A stretch of DNA of 64,000 nucleotides from Caprimulgus europaeus (Eukaryota; Chordata; Aves; Caprimulgiformes; Caprimulgidae), in contig OU015524.1 of the NCBI GenBank assembly GCA_907165065.1, positions 42,413,295 through 42,477,294 of the forward strand, written 5' to 3'. A program made the position numbers and the translations under genes. The notes under the pieces were generated by a model that was not told the DNA's origin, ran no database searches, and worked only from the letters and a program-made list of their open reading frames with translations. The number at the start of each line of letters is the position of its first letter. Positions within the stretch are counted from its first letter, which is position 1. This document shows, in pieces, positions 1-13,477 of this stretch.

Positions 1-3000
1 TACACTGACTTAAGTCTTCAGGTCAATATACTATCTGATCTTTTGGGGACAAATGCCTATGTGATTGTTTAGTGTCACACAACTATTGTCCTTATGGAGG
101 AACTAAACTCAGCATTCAGCAGACATATTACCTGTATGACTTGGAATGTGACTTCTGGAGGGCTTGAGTGGGGAACAACATTTGCAGGATTTCAAATTAC
201 CAGCTTTGAGGCACATAACACCCATCATTCTACCCATCACCCTAATTGTTCTCTCTCTAAATACATAAATAAATAAATGAAATTTAAAACCTATTGAAGC
301 TTTACCTGAGGACACTAAGGATGTGCTGTTAATGTAAATATTTACAGTTGTTTGTGGTTATCACATTATTTATCTCTTTGGACAGCTTTTGGGTAGCATC
401 ACTTACTATGATTATACAAATACCTTCTAACATCATAATCTCACTTAATTCTTGGGCTCTCTGGGTAGATGAAAAGAGCAAAATAGTAATCCTATTTTAT
501 TTGGAATTTTTGATAGCAAAATTGCCAAGATTAATTTTTAAAGCCTTTTAATTTAGAGATTATCTCCTGACCATATCTTTCATACTATTCTTGTAGTATT
601 GTACTTGCTTACAGAGAAATACCAGTTCTTTACACTAAACTAATCAAGTATTTAAAACAAGTGAAAGTAAACAGTTTGCTGCAATTCACAGTAATTACTA
701 CTGATACACTGAAAACAGCTTAAAGTTCTCAGATCTATAATAAGGACCAAAGGAGAAATATCAAAGGAATCTTACTACGCAGTTGGAAATGCCATTATTC
801 TATAAGTTCAGTTAGATTTGCACAGAGATTTCTTCAATTTCTTCTACAATTGTATTACTTTCTCTTGATGATGTGAATTAGACTTGGGCTGCAATTAGCA
901 TCCACTACAATTATGCAGTACACTAAGGATGTAACTACAGCCATAGGTATGGCATTTTAAGCATAGCATTCCATAGTCATTCTGTTTCAATATACCTGTG
1001 TGTTTTAACATCATACAGTGCTACCTCCTCCCATTTCCTCTCAAGATCTGTATGAGAATAACTGAGTGATCCTACATTAACACTGCTAATATTACTTCTA
1101 CAATGAGTCACCCTTGCAGTGTATGTTATATCTAAAATTTGAATGCAAATTCTTTAAACTCAGGGATTAGTATGACAAAAAAATCTAAAAAAATAAAATA
1201 AATCAAGTCCTTAGATAATTCATTTAATGATCGACAATCACACTGATTGTAAAGCATGGATGGGCAATTAATTACTTTAATGGTACTGAAGACATATTAC
1301 TGCAACCATGCGTCTTGATGAAGTTTTGTTTTGTGGCTCACTCCAAACTCTACAGCATCCCTAGCTTGTTTCCTCTTGTCAAAAACCACTTGTTCTTGCT
1401 GTATTTACCCAGTCCATACTATCCTCAAAGTCAGAATTCATTCACTTCTTCTCAACCTATAAGTCTCTGTAATGAAAGCAATTATTTTGAGAAGAGTCCA
1501 AAGTGTGTTTCCTTACTCTGCAAGCTCCTTTTCTCCAAATAAATTGAAAATTAGCTTTACTAGTGGCATAAAACAGCTAACACAATAACTACTTGAGGGA
1601 AAGAGAAAAAGATTAACCATTACCTGCAGCAGAAGAGGCTCCTCCGTCTATTTAAAAGTTACAATCATACAATATTACAGTTAACATAGCTTTGCCACTA
1701 GCCAGTATAAGGATGAAAATCCTTATCCCTTGCACTCTAAATTTAAGAACCAATACATTTGTTTTTCCTTCAGGTAAAAAGCTCTTCATATTAATCTGTC
1801 TTGAAAACATTCATCTTGATGGCTCCTAATGCAAATTTTTCAAAATAAATCACCAAACATATGTAGGCAAATGTGTAAAAAAGGCTGGGGTTTTGGAAAC
1901 CACAGATGCCCTAGAAAATTCCCACTCCTTACAGTGAATTCTGTTACAGTGTGAAGCATTTGTTTTGAAAGTCAAGACACACATTCAGGTGCTTTTACAA
2001 GAACAGTAGTCCTTTAAAAATCAAACCCTTAAAGTATACAGCACCCACCTTGAAATCTCAAATATGTAAACAAACATCAATAGTGGCTTATTCACAGCAA
2101 CAGACACATCAAAATTATTTCACTTATTTCATAAATATATTAAGAGAGAAAAAAATTACAGACAGGTGGAAGGAATTCCTTTCACTACGCAGTATTCAGT
2201 TTCAGCTTATTTAACTAATATTATGTTCTCCGCAAATAAGATAAAGTGTCTTCTAACTTTCATTTGAAATTTAGTAAATCCCTCTGATGAAACGTTGGGG
2301 TTTTCCCCACTTAGTAGTTTAATTAAAAGCAGAAAATACATTTTTAAATATGAAATGGGGGCCAGGATGGAAAAGGTAAGGCTTACTTCCATTAGTTTTT
2401 ACATCTGATGAGATGCCTTTAATCTATTTGATTCTGCACTGAAGCAGAACTACAACCCCTCACAGTCACATCTCCTGCGAGACAAAAGGAAAAAGCCAAA
2501 GATTCAAGGAATATCTTAAACCCATTTAATTCTTACCTAGCTTCAACTGCCAGCACATGCCTTACTGTAGAATAAAGATCTTGGAACAAAATCACCAGAA
2601 GAATTATAGTCATTCACCAGCAGAAGCACAGCAGAACTGGAGTAATCCCTTCAAAAAATTTTATTAACACACTTTACAGGCTGGAACAGCTCAGAAGTAG
2701 ATGATTTTAGCTTATCCTTTGAACAGCATGAAACTGCTTGCAGCAAGGTTCAGTTACTAATTTGGTCATTAATCTGACAAGAAGCTTGTCTAACTTGGGC
2801 TCTGGGCTTGAGCTTCAAGGTGTCCACAGATACATAGCCATAAGTGAACCCATTGCATTAATCTTGTGTGTTCTGCATTGGAAAATGGCTTATGAGGAAA
2901 TATATGTATTAGAATGAGGTGTCTGGCGTCAGTGACCATGCAGCTGTGCAACAGCCAGCCTTCTGCTGCATCAATTCAGCACGTACATCTGTAGTCCACC

Positions 3001-4823
3001 CTAAGACCTCTGGTAACACTCTGGAATTCCAGAGGCGATTGAAAGCTGCTTTACAAGGCAAACTAGGGCCCATACCAGATAGAATAATTTCCTATTTGAA
3101 GCAAAGTCAGCACCCACTCCATCCCCATCGGATAAGAGGTTGTCTGGATTACACAATTGGTCTACTAGGAAAAGTAACTCAGAATGGCACATTTAGCTTT
3201 GCTGTCATGGGAACCATTTCTTTTTAAAATCATTTAAGGACACACTTCTGTGAAGCAGTCTTTCCAAAGCATAAGATTTTGATGACTAAACAGTATTTTT
3301 TTTTTTTTTTTTTAATTTTTTTTTTAAAGCAGATCTGACTTGTATTTATACAGGTAATACTGTATTTTCTAAGAACACATTATTTGAATACTTCAGTGAA
3401 AAACAAACCATGTCAGAGGGTAATCAATAAACTTCTGGCTTACTATTTTTCATACATAATTAAATATGTATGAAATATATATATGTATATGTACCTGTAT
3501 ACTACTGAACTTCCCTTTTATTGTTAGTTTTTCTCTTTATAGCAAAATTCTTCATAGAAGGAAAAAACACAGAATCTAAAGATTTAGAACCAAGCCCTCC
3601 CTTATAACTAAAATGATGAACAAAAAGAGAAGATAACCTGTCCATCATTATGGCTTAAAAACATCCCAAATCAATCCATATGAAAACTCGCTGGTTGTCA
3701 CAAATACCAGATTCACGGAATATGGATAATACTGTCATACTGATACAATTAGCTAAAATTAATATTTAACTACAGGTATTGTTTAATAAATATTCTAAAA
3801 ATCTATATGTATATGTCACATGACATAGATAGTTGGGAATACATGAGTAGAGAGGGTGTTGAAAAGCCTAAGCCACACCTTAAACAATGTACTTACCTAC
3901 AGGAGTCTCAAGCAAGCCATAACTGGAGTCACTACTTACTATAAATATGTAATAATTGCAGATTAAAATTCTATTATATCTGGCTGAAATAAAGTGAGAC
4001 TGGTGTTCTAGTTATGTTATTGGCCATATACCAAAGGATATTTGAGGTTGATTCTGGTCACGTGCAGCTCAGATTAAGTTTTAAAAAATCAAGAAGGCCT
4101 AATATGGTTCAAGCTTTCAGACAGGCTTCTAACATTTTAAATGTGAACAAACAATTCTACACACACTTTTATGACCACTAACTTATACATATGCAGATGT
4201 TAGAGATTACATTAGAGAAAAACACATGTAAATATGTCCCATACAGGGGAGTTATATCAGATGCCCGAACAAATATGCATGGTATACACAGACACATTGG
4301 GAAAGGCCTTAACAACACATTCAGCAGAGAACTCTGCTTTGACTTTATTTGCTAAGAACTATGAATGATTTTTTTATTCTGTAGCAGCTGTTCTCCATCA
4401 TTAAATATTTCATACATACATTATTTGCAGCTAGATAGAGCATCACATGTTATTTATCAGTATTATTTATCTTACTGTCATGCATTTTTGGATTACAGTG
4501 TCCATACTGGAAAAGACAGGGTGGGTCACAGAATGGAGTTATAACATTAGACAGCAAGGCTCAAAACTGACAGGCAAGAATCACACACTTATGTTACACA
4601 ATTCTACAATCAAATTAAAAGAGAGAAAAGTCATTGTGATAGCATGAAATTTGGTACAATAATTCAGGAATTACCAGACCCTACATGACCATGTATTTGC
4701 CTCTCTTTTTGAGCCATGCAAGTTGAAGGGTCATGAACACAGAGGGTATCAGAACAGACAGGTTAGACTCAGCGGCAACATGAAACATTTGGGATCAAGT
4801 GAATAAAAGACAGAATCACATAC
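1..4823 (-). other. RYR2: RYR2 intron 4, partial
   Basis: AT-rich intronic DNA downstream of exon 4 in the transcript sense, truncated by the window start. It holds a poly-T stretch at 3296-3325 and a short TA-rich run near 3475-3491. An open frame at 2919-3227 (+) of 102 codons has no recognisable domain and is treated as chance. No mobile element was recognised, and nothing else stands out. Confidence 0.85.
3296..3325. repeat. Poly-T tract interrupted by AA
   Basis: T18, AA, T10 in intron 4. Confidence 0.93.
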
Positions 4824-4844
4824 CCATTTTTCCACATCAACTAG
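4824..4844 (-). CDS. RYR2: RYR2 microexon 4 (21 bp, 7 codons)
   Basis: This minus-strand microexon reads CTA GTT GAT GTG GAA AAA TGG, giving LVDVEKW, between an acceptor CTTTTTCTTTCTACAG and a donor GTATGT. Phase is 0 at both ends. Human RYR2 has QVDVEKW at residues 92-98 immediately after the Gly that ends exon 3. Order, phase, length and six of seven residues agree, and only the first residue (Leu for Gln) differs. A branch-point-like TACTGAT lies 24 nt upstream (adenosine at 4868). The segment belongs to the loop after the exon 3 helix in the N-terminal beta-trefoil, a stretch that RYR1 and RYR3 lack as recalled. The first bases CTAG create a second AG four bases inside the exon. The next exon, expected to be a 15-bp microexon encoding about KFMMK, was looked for on the minus strand from 4823 to 1 and not found. 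Confidence 0.9.
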
Positions 4845-6285
4845 CTGTAGAAAGAAAAAGCAAGAAATCAGTAAATCTCTTTCCTTAAAAACAGCATATC
4901 AAATTCTATTTTGAAGTTAACATTTCACATTTTTGGAAATGTATCTAGTATGAAAGAAAAGTTATGAGTAGAAGCTATTCTCCTGGTATCTCCTGTTTAA
5001 AATGCCAATATTTCACTCTTTTGTCTTTATTTTATGGGAAGCACTTCAACCTTTGGAAGTCCTAAATGTCCATCTAAATATCTGACAAATGAAGACCAGT
5101 GCTGAATTAATTCCACATTGTATTCAAAATACAGAACACAAAATACAGTCAAAAACACAGAACAAAGTTTCCCACAAAACATTTCTCCACTTTCTCTTGA
5201 GTTCAGCTCTGTCATAAGTGAACACTGATCACTTGAAAAGGTTTAGTGGCTGTTATTCATGGTTTGCCATTTTAATGAATGCCTTTATTATGTAAGATCA
5301 AATAAGGGAGTAAGTGTCAAACCCTGACCCTACAACCTGCAGGAAAAGAGAGTATCTTGCATAAGAACAGTGTACAGCACAGCAAAACATCTTTCACTCT
5401 TCCTAGGGGGAATGATAATCAATCTGAAAGCCTAAGGTTTTATATTAACACAACTATTTCAAGGTTCATTAAGGAATTGGATTTTAAATTACTCTCTCTG
5501 AAAAGTTTTTGGATCATCTTATAGTCTTATAGGATTGAGAACATCTACCAGAACACACTTCAGCTCCTAGAAAGGTTAGTATGGCTCTCTTAAAAATTAG
5601 TTGGCACCAACAGTAGTATATCTGAAGTATATTTGTCTCTAGACTTAGCACAGAAAACACTGCAGTATATCATGCCTTCAGTGGTCTACTGCAGGTACAC
5701 ATTGACCTTTTGTTAGCAGATGCCACATAAAAGTTTACCAATAATTTAAGATAGCTTAGTGTACACCACAAGCAATTTTCAAAACCAGTAGTATCTGGAT
5801 TCCAGCTTACTTGTGAAATTACTGTAATAAAAGGCAATGCATTTAGTTCTTGACTATAAAAATAGTTTTATTTAAAGTAAATTTTCTCACTTCTTTAATA
5901 TACATTTCAATTAAAATGGAGTTTTATATTTTCACTATTGTTCAGTACTTCTAGCACACGAAGATTAGAAAACATCATCCGACCTGTCAACTAATTAACA
6001 CGATAAACTTATAAGCATTTGTTAATTTGACTATTACTATGTCTCTTCTGAGATTTGGACTGCATTTAGAACTATAATTGAAATTCTGCGATTTGCCTCT
6101 ATTTTATTTTTTTACAACCATTACTGTGACTTTTTTAATCAAAAACAGCTGCAGAAATCCCTCCTATAAAACACCTAGTCTTCTAAAATATATGCAATGC
6201 AAAAAATGATATAATAAGATGTTGATAAGTTAGAAAAGCAGACAATGATTTAAATCTAAATGCAAACAATACAACTACTATGTCT

Positions 6286-6323
6286 TTAAAAAAAACACCA
6301 CAACCACAAACAAACAAAAAAAA
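6286..6323. repeat. A/C-rich low-complexity tract
   Basis: A-runs with CAAA and ACCAC words only. Confidence 0.7.
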
Positions 6324-7793
6324 GTTTAACCTTCCCTTCTATCAGACCACACCTTGTCCCCTCCCTCCTTGGAGCGCTTAATGCTCCTTGGACTTGGAAT
6401 TACCTGCTCTTACTGTAAATTACTCTACTTAGACTTTGCTGAACTATTGACCTATTAGGAGGTATAGATCTTCCAACTGGGCTAGGAAGGTTTAAACTTC
6501 AGGGAGGCTTAGGGGGATTGGCAGTCAGTTCTGTAAGTTTCCTCTCAATGTGGTATCTTACACTATAAACTATTTCATTTCAATCATACATTATATTAAC
6601 CATGGTCTGAAAGAACAATACAATAATTTATTTCATAAAGCACAGCAAATTGTCTTGTCACTATAAATCCAAATCAGTGGAATTCAATAACTATTCCTCT
6701 TCTGGCTCATCTTCTCTCCTGATCATCAAGTCATATGGTTTGTAAAAAAGAAAACTATTAGGTAGATATATACTAATTTTTCTCTTTTCCTTTATCCAAA
6801 GACTATCTACCTTTACAGTATTTCCTCCAGCAGAGGAAATAGAATCCATCTTGAAACATATACCTAAAATGCAGTGTGTTACTTAGAAATATTCCTTCCA
6901 CACGTACCTGGGTACTTAGAAGACTTTCCCAGAAGAAAATAACATTAAACTGAATAAAATTAGGTATCAAAATTTAGTGGGTTCATTGCCATTCTCATCA
7001 ATATGGGAAATTATTATCTTGCCATGAGAACACCAGAGATACCAAAAGGGTGAAGGATACAATGTCAAAATACAAAACAGAATTTACTTAGTGATTGTGG
7101 GCTACTTATACTACAATAATAATTTTATGGAAAGCTATTAATTTCAACTTAAATTATTTCACTACCCACTGTTAGCAAGTAGCCATCAACATAATTTCAT
7201 GAGTAGAAGATATGACACTTCAAACTACAGAGTAGTGCTTTATAGATACTAAAATGGTATGGCACCCATACATCTGTATGTCTAAGGAATACAGGTACTG
7301 CCATAAAAAAAAGTAAAATTGTATTTTAAAAATCAGGCACAAGATCAAAGACAGCATTTAGAATTCCAAAATAATTTCTATTGAACTAGATAAGAACATT
7401 ATACTATGGAGTCTTAACACTTCCCTTAGAATTTCATATAATTGCAGTAAGAAGTCCTCTATGAAGAACATACAGCCATGATTTAATCATTTACTGCAAT
7501 GCTAATCCAGAAACTTCAGAGAGTGATCTGCATTTGCTAACTTCTCTTCAGAGGCATGTGAGAGCTCAAATCTTTTCAGACAGTCTTCATTTTAAATGCA
7601 TTTAATCCAAACTGGAGGGCTGGTTTTCCAACTATTTTTCCTGAGAGCTACAGATATCCAGACTACATTAACCAGACATAAAAGCCAGATAAAAGAGCAG
7701 GAATGTAGTTCTTTTGTCATAAGGAGTCAATAAACAGATGAAGAGAAATAACAGGGGACCTTTTCACTACTAGGAGAAGTCATTCACAAACAC

Positions 7794-7820
7794 TTTTTTT
7801 TTTTTTTTTTTTTTTTTTTT
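7794..7820. repeat. Poly-T tract, 27 bp
   Basis: An uninterrupted T27 on plus (A27 in the transcript). No retrocopy features were found beside it. Confidence 0.95.
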
Positions 7821-9276
7821 ACATAAAGCAAGCTTACAGAACATGTGCTGAGCATCCATTAATACAGTAACATCAACTGCTTGTGGACAAGGCTGGGAAG
7901 TAAGCTACTTCAAGCTGTGCAAAACAGCCTACCATTCCTAACTCAGGCTTCTGTATTCTGTTTTCCTTCATCTGCTTGAGCACCATACAAAAACACCAAA
8001 GAACTTTATTCCACACAGTACAGAAGAATCTTAGTTGACTATGGCTAACCACCTTCTCTACAGCTATTTATGAAAACTGCAACAGATATACTGCAATGAT
8101 CCACAGATAGGATTGTGACCTGAAATCTCAATGAAGCAATGCTTTACAGCTAGTGGATGTTATATCTTCCTCTACACTTATTTTTCTCAACTGGAGCAGG
8201 AAAATTTTATTAGAAAAATAAGCAGGTTTTTTTCCATTTCTCAGTGGAGGAAAGTGAGAACATATAGCAAAACCTTCATCCAAAATTCTCTAATATTAGA
8301 GATAAGCAAGATAAGAATAACTAGAAATGAACCAGATAAATGGAAAATTGAATTGCATTTTCGTTTCTGTTACAACAACTTATTGTCTTCACATACACCT
8401 TGATTTCTTGAATTTATTATTCAAGGTGTCAACCGATGATATGCCTTCTCTTCCAGCCCAGGGCTGTCTTTTGTTGCAAATTTTTGTCTTCAAGATGCTT
8501 TGAGAGCTGTGCTTTCATGTCTGTTTGGTTTAGCACCTTCTCTATATGCAACATAGAACAGAAAACTTAACTAAAAAGAAAAAAAATAATTTATCTTTTC
8601 CTTAAAGTCAGTTTTTACTGACCATCATCCTGGAAAGAAAACTTTGAGCACATTAGAGATCAAATGATCATGGTAAGGCTGGAAAAAGGCCTGCCATCTA
8701 CCTCCAAAATAGAAAACCTGTTTGGGATTATAAAAATGTTTGCTTTTATGCCATACGTCCTTATGCATCCTCATTCCAAATATGGCACGCTCAAATGAAG
8801 AGCCTATGAGCCAGGCTAGAAATATTTGCTTGTCATGATTCTGTGATTTGAAATAGATAATGATTTTATTCCTGTCCTTGCCTCTCCCTGAGGATAAGCA
8901 GAATGCAAAAATACTGTGCCTGCACTTCTTGATTTTTTCCAGTTTGATCAAAGTGCAGTTGATCAAAGCTAAGTCTTATTTTTTTTGTGCCTTACTTGAA
9001 ATGGCCTGCCAACAATGACTTCTGATATTAAATAAGGTGCACTGAGGGAAAATGACAGTATTTGTTTTATCTGCAAAAGTTTTGCATTCTTTTTTACACT
9101 TTTGTATTTTCTGTTCTCCTGTTAGCAGTGTGGAATCTCTACTATAGCTGAAAATAGTCAGAATTTTAAGCAGAATAAGCCTCTATACCTCGTACTTTCA
9201 TAAAGCTTTCCAGTGCTAGCCGATAAGTCCATCTACATGATATAAAAGTCCAAACTGCATTAAATGCTTTGAGCTC

Positions 9277-9337
9277 CACTTCTTTCTTTCCTTTCTCTCT
9301 CCTCCTTTCTCTTCTTTCTCTCACTTTCTTTCTTTGC
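9277..9337. repeat. CT-rich tract
   Basis: About 60 bp of almost pure pyrimidine with TTTC and TCTC units, ending TTTGCAG. It is purine-rich in the RYR2 transcript. Confidence 0.85.
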
Positions 9338-11940
9338 AGTAAGAATTAGTTAGGTTAGGCAAATTCAAAGTTTGGAAGGGCAGACCTTGTAATATGTACA
9401 AGTGAACACTGCTGGACACAACAGCTTGGTCTCTCTCCATGACACACCACTATCTGATGAAGACTTATCCAAAGAATTTCTGAAGAAATTTACTGCTGCA
9501 ATATTTTGTTACTTCAGTGAGTTATGCCTGGCACCTTTACACAATCCTTAGACTAATGAAAATGCTCAAATAAACTATAGAAATAAGAAGTTATAGTTTG
9601 GACCTTTTGTTGAAAAGTTTGATTAAAAAAATAATTCTTGCCTTACTGCATCTTGTCAAAAGAGGAAACTTTCTGGTCAGTACTAGGGAAAAAAAGAGCT
9701 CTGCTTCATTATATTAACAGACCTCTGGATCATTTCTGACTCATCCTTCATGTGGGGGTTCTGCTAGCAAACCTGTAAACATTTTCAGCCCATCTTATTT
9801 ACAACAACCGCTGTTAGCTTTCAGATGCATTATTAACTAGGCAACTGCAGTATAAATCAGAAAGCATAAATTGTCAAGAGTGCATTTAGCTGTCAATTTT
9901 CTTTTATTTTTTTTAAGGAAGTACCTTGAGAACTTGGCTTATTCATTACCATACAGAACATGTATTAAAAGAAGTACGGAGTGCAACCTTTTTTCATCTG
10001 CATGAGGGATGAAATTACTTTCCCTCTCCCCCCACGCTGAGAAAACGATAAAGCTGCCAGCATTCCCTGTTATCTTGCTGCTTACTAATACAAGGTAATT
10101 AATGAATTCAGAGTTCCACAGCTGGAGATAGTTGATTTGATTTTTCAAAAATCCACCAGGTACAGTTGTATTCCTGCCACAAAAATCCTCCATTCCTTCC
10201 CCACAGCATGGGAAACCTTTTTAACTCTGTGAGGAATCACAAATTTTCCCCATTTCTTAAAAACAGAAGGAGAATTATACATGCAAGACACTTACATGTG
10301 AAGATTCCTCCACACAAGACCCTTTGGATCAGTGGAGGAGGGGCTGTATTTTGCTCCCTTCAGCAAAGACTACCTCACACATAAAATTAGACAGCAGTTT
10401 GCTGGTCAGTGGCACGGAAAACAGATTTTATTAAAACAAGGCACCAGGAAAAGTGATTAATCAGCCATGACTGGATGATTAGATGGGAGTTAATAAGCTC
10501 ATGATGCAATTTAGCTGGAACTCTGCCTAACTGATGGGCATCCACAGACAGCATTATTCTGAAAAATTAAGTTGTCAAATATCTGAGTAGAAGTTGTGAA
10601 ACTAAAATTTTTCATATTACAGAAACAGTTTAGCTTAGTATTCATACACAATGTGCGCAATCAAATGTTTTCATTCTGTTAATAAAGTCTGACATGGATT
10701 TATGAGTGCCAAATCTGAAAAATTCCTAGCATTAATTACAATGCTTTACCACAATATAACTGAGACTTTTAAATATGAGTTAAAGGAGATATTTGTTTTA
10801 TGTTCTCTTTGTCATATTGTCCATCAATTACTTCTGTCTATATTTCATTGCTTTTCAAATGTAACTGGATCAGGGTGTGGGCAGCCTGTGACATCTAAGT
10901 GAGGACATTCTGGAACTAATGTTACTAATGGAGGAAAAAAAGTCAGATGTTAGCGTCAGTAATCAGGCTGCACACTGATCATTCAGTCCTTTTCCAACAT
11001 TAAGACCTTCTGTCAGAAACAGGAATGAAACAACAATTTATAAAAACTATAATCCCACAGATGTGGGAAAATATGCAGCAGGTCAAAAATAACAGCATAA
11101 ACAAAGAAAATAAAGGCTATCTAATTAAAAAAAAAATCCAATGCAAAAGAAACAGATACCTGTCTTTTATTGCTATAATCTGAAATCAGTGCAAAAATCA
11201 GTGCCAGATTTTTATTAGATAGACATTCAATGTCACTCTATTTATCAAAAACCTGATGAACCATGCATAGGGACAACAGAAGTTGGTTACACCAAACTGC
11301 AAAACAAATGAAACTCTTGGGTAATAATTTCTCATAGATTGAAGTCTTCACTTACACACAAGTGAATGTAATGTTTGTGTCATTCCCTTTAAACATCACT
11401 TTCCTGACCTCAATTTCAGGAAGCTCTTTCCAAATCCCAACTACAGTAGGGTTCCTTCATACTTGTCTCTCTGAATCTGACTTCTTGATTAGCCTAGTCT
11501 TGCCTGAAGTCTGAACTGATCCAATATGCCAGAAGAAAAACAGGAAACTGATGGAAATTAAAAATCTACCCAGAATTAACAAGCAAAATTGATGAAAGTT
11601 CCCTTAACGAAATGCAGTTAGAATATAAAAAGGAGATTGCTATGAACCAAGAATTCCTAACTGCTTTGAACGCATGCAGAATAAGCATAAGATAAAGAAT
11701 TTAGAAAATGCTTCCTACTGTGTTGTACTCAAACCACCAGCTATATTTCTAGCCTCCAAATCCTCAGGAGATTTGAATTTCAAGCCCCCAAACACTGTCC
11801 TATCCACAAAAGGTTTCCAAGAGTGGCCTGTGATAAAAGACAATCTGAATAAAACAATCAATTCTAGGGGGAAAAAAGAAAGATTAAAAAGAAACCCATC
11901 CCCCAATCCCTCCCCTCTCCTGCCCCCCCCCAAAAAAAAA

Positions 11941-12102
11941 GGGGGAAAGGAGGAAGGAAGGGGAAAGGAGGAAGGAAGGGGAAAGGAGGAAGGAAGGGGA
12001 AAGGAGGAAGGAAGGGGAAAGGAGGAAGGAAGGGGAAAGGAGGAAGGAAGGGGAAAGGAGGAAGGAAGGGGAAAGGAGGAAGGAAGGGGAAAGGAGGAAG
12101 GA
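11941..12102. repeat. 18-bp purine minisatellite, about 9 copies
   Basis: A near-perfect tandem array of an 18-bp all-purine unit (GGGGAAAGGAGGAAGGAA) on the plus strand, preceded by C9 A9 G5 at 11923-11945. In frame it encodes repeated KEEGRG, giving a 159-codon chance frame. The RYR2 transcript carries the pyrimidine complement. Copies are almost identical, which suggests recent expansion and probable length polymorphism. Confidence 0.95.
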
Positions 12103-13324
12103 GAACAGAAAGAAAAAGGTCAGAAATGCTTTCCTACATGTTTTAGTGTATAACAAGAGAATTCTTGTACTTCACTGTTAAACTGTATCAAGCAGAAATG
12201 ATAACATTTTCCTGTGAAGATCAACAAATCTCTTTATTCCATTACTCCCTTGCTTTAGCTTTTAAATGTCCTAAAGAGATCTCTGTGCTGAGGATTTATC
12301 AGTTATTGACATTATTACACTTCGGACAAATGCAGGAGTTCCTTTTTAAAGACGTAGAGTTATACACAGCAAACTGCTTATAAGCTAACAAACTAACACC
12401 ACCTGCAAATGAAATTTTATGAAAAGAGCAAAAATGCACAAACACCCAGTTAACTAAAATAGTCTGCTGCTAAATGACCTACATATACACTAGATTATGT
12501 GAATTTAACAAATTAAATAATCACCACTAAAAAAATATGTGAAAAAGACAGGATTTCCAAATTTGTCCTTCTGCTCTGTATGTACCGTTATATTCTGTGA
12601 CTCATCCCAATATTTTTTAAATATAAACTTCTTTCAAGAAAAGTAAGTGTTCTGCATATTTATCAACAGACTGTCAGCTACCAAAGGCTGCTTCTGGAGT
12701 GGAAGCTGCATGTACTGTCATAATTACAAGCACATTCCACAGCATCAGCAGTATCTGCACAAATAAGCATTAATTATAAAAAAATCACACACAGGACTTC
12801 GTAGCCCAAATGAATTAGGTCTTAAGCAGATGACAATATCCAATCAAACAGAAGTCAGGTTTACTGCTAGCAGCCTGAGTGCCCCCTGCTCTTTTCAAGT
12901 TTCTCTGCTTTGCTCTGCCTACTCCAAAGTATGCTGCTTCTATAAAGAAAAAGGCTGAGCTTTCACTACATGAAAAAGGAAAATGAAGTCTTATCTATTT
13001 ATGCACAGAGAATGACAAACATTTGGAGGACTAAAGGGCAACTAACAGCCTAAACAGCAAACACCAGAAAAGGTGTTCTGCCTAGGCAGAATGAGGAGAG
13101 CGTTAGGGAAAGGAAGGACAATCTTCAGAGCTCAGCAACTATCATATGTTTATCAAAAAGCCATTTATAGATCAAGATCAAAGGCCTTGCAAAAGCAATG
13201 AATGAGGGGATAAAACCTCCCCTTCTCAATCATCATGTTGACAGTACTCTAAAAGCATAGGTTTCCATTTTAATTTGAAAAACTAAAGGACAGATACCTA
13301 CAAAGAGCTCCGGAAGTGTCAAAG

Positions 13325-13420
13325 AATCACAGGATTGCAGAATGGTAGGGGTTGGAAGGGACCTCTGAAGACCATCTAGTCCAACCTCCCTGCTAGAGCA
13401 GGATCACCTACAGTAGAGCA
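13325..13420 (-). mobile_element. CR1 LINE 3' terminal fragment (~95 bp)
   Basis: AATCACAGGATTGCAGAATGG, then GGGGTTGGAAGGGACCTCTG, CATCTAGTCCAACCTCCCTG and CTAGAGCAGGATCACCTACAG form the reverse complement of a standard CR1 3' end. Only the 3' untranslated end is kept. It lies in RYR2 intron 3 and is followed by a (TG)n(TA)n microsatellite. Confidence 0.92.
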
Positions 13421-13443
13421 TACTCCCCTTTTTAACCTAAATT

Positions 13444-13467
13444 TGTGTGTGTGTGTATATATGTATA
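13444..13467. repeat. (TG)n(TA)n microsatellite
   Basis: TG dinucleotides grade into TATATATGTATA, immediately beyond a CR1 fragment. Confidence 0.85.
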
Positions 13468-13477
13468 GCTTATAGGC

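Noticed and set aside
403-450. Possible microexon 5 (KFMMK) around 420-440 on minus
   Set aside because: An AG...GT-flanked short segment is present, but its codons do not give KFMMK and the upstream pyrimidine tract is poor.
7794-8100. Processed retrocopy suggested by A27 on the minus strand
   Set aside because: No coding similarity, no poly(A) signal at the right distance and no flanking duplication were seen.
8625-8966. 113-codon minus-strand frame
   Set aside because: On the RYR2 sense strand, but it matches no RYR2 exon and interrupts the known exon order; chance frame.
9277-9340. Splice acceptor-like CT tract ending TTTGCAG on plus
   Set aside because: It is antisense to RYR2 and no coding exon follows; best read as a simple repeat.
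11674-12153. 159-codon frame rich in KEEGRG
   Set aside because: Most of it is the translated 18-bp minisatellite; the rest has no domain or splice context.
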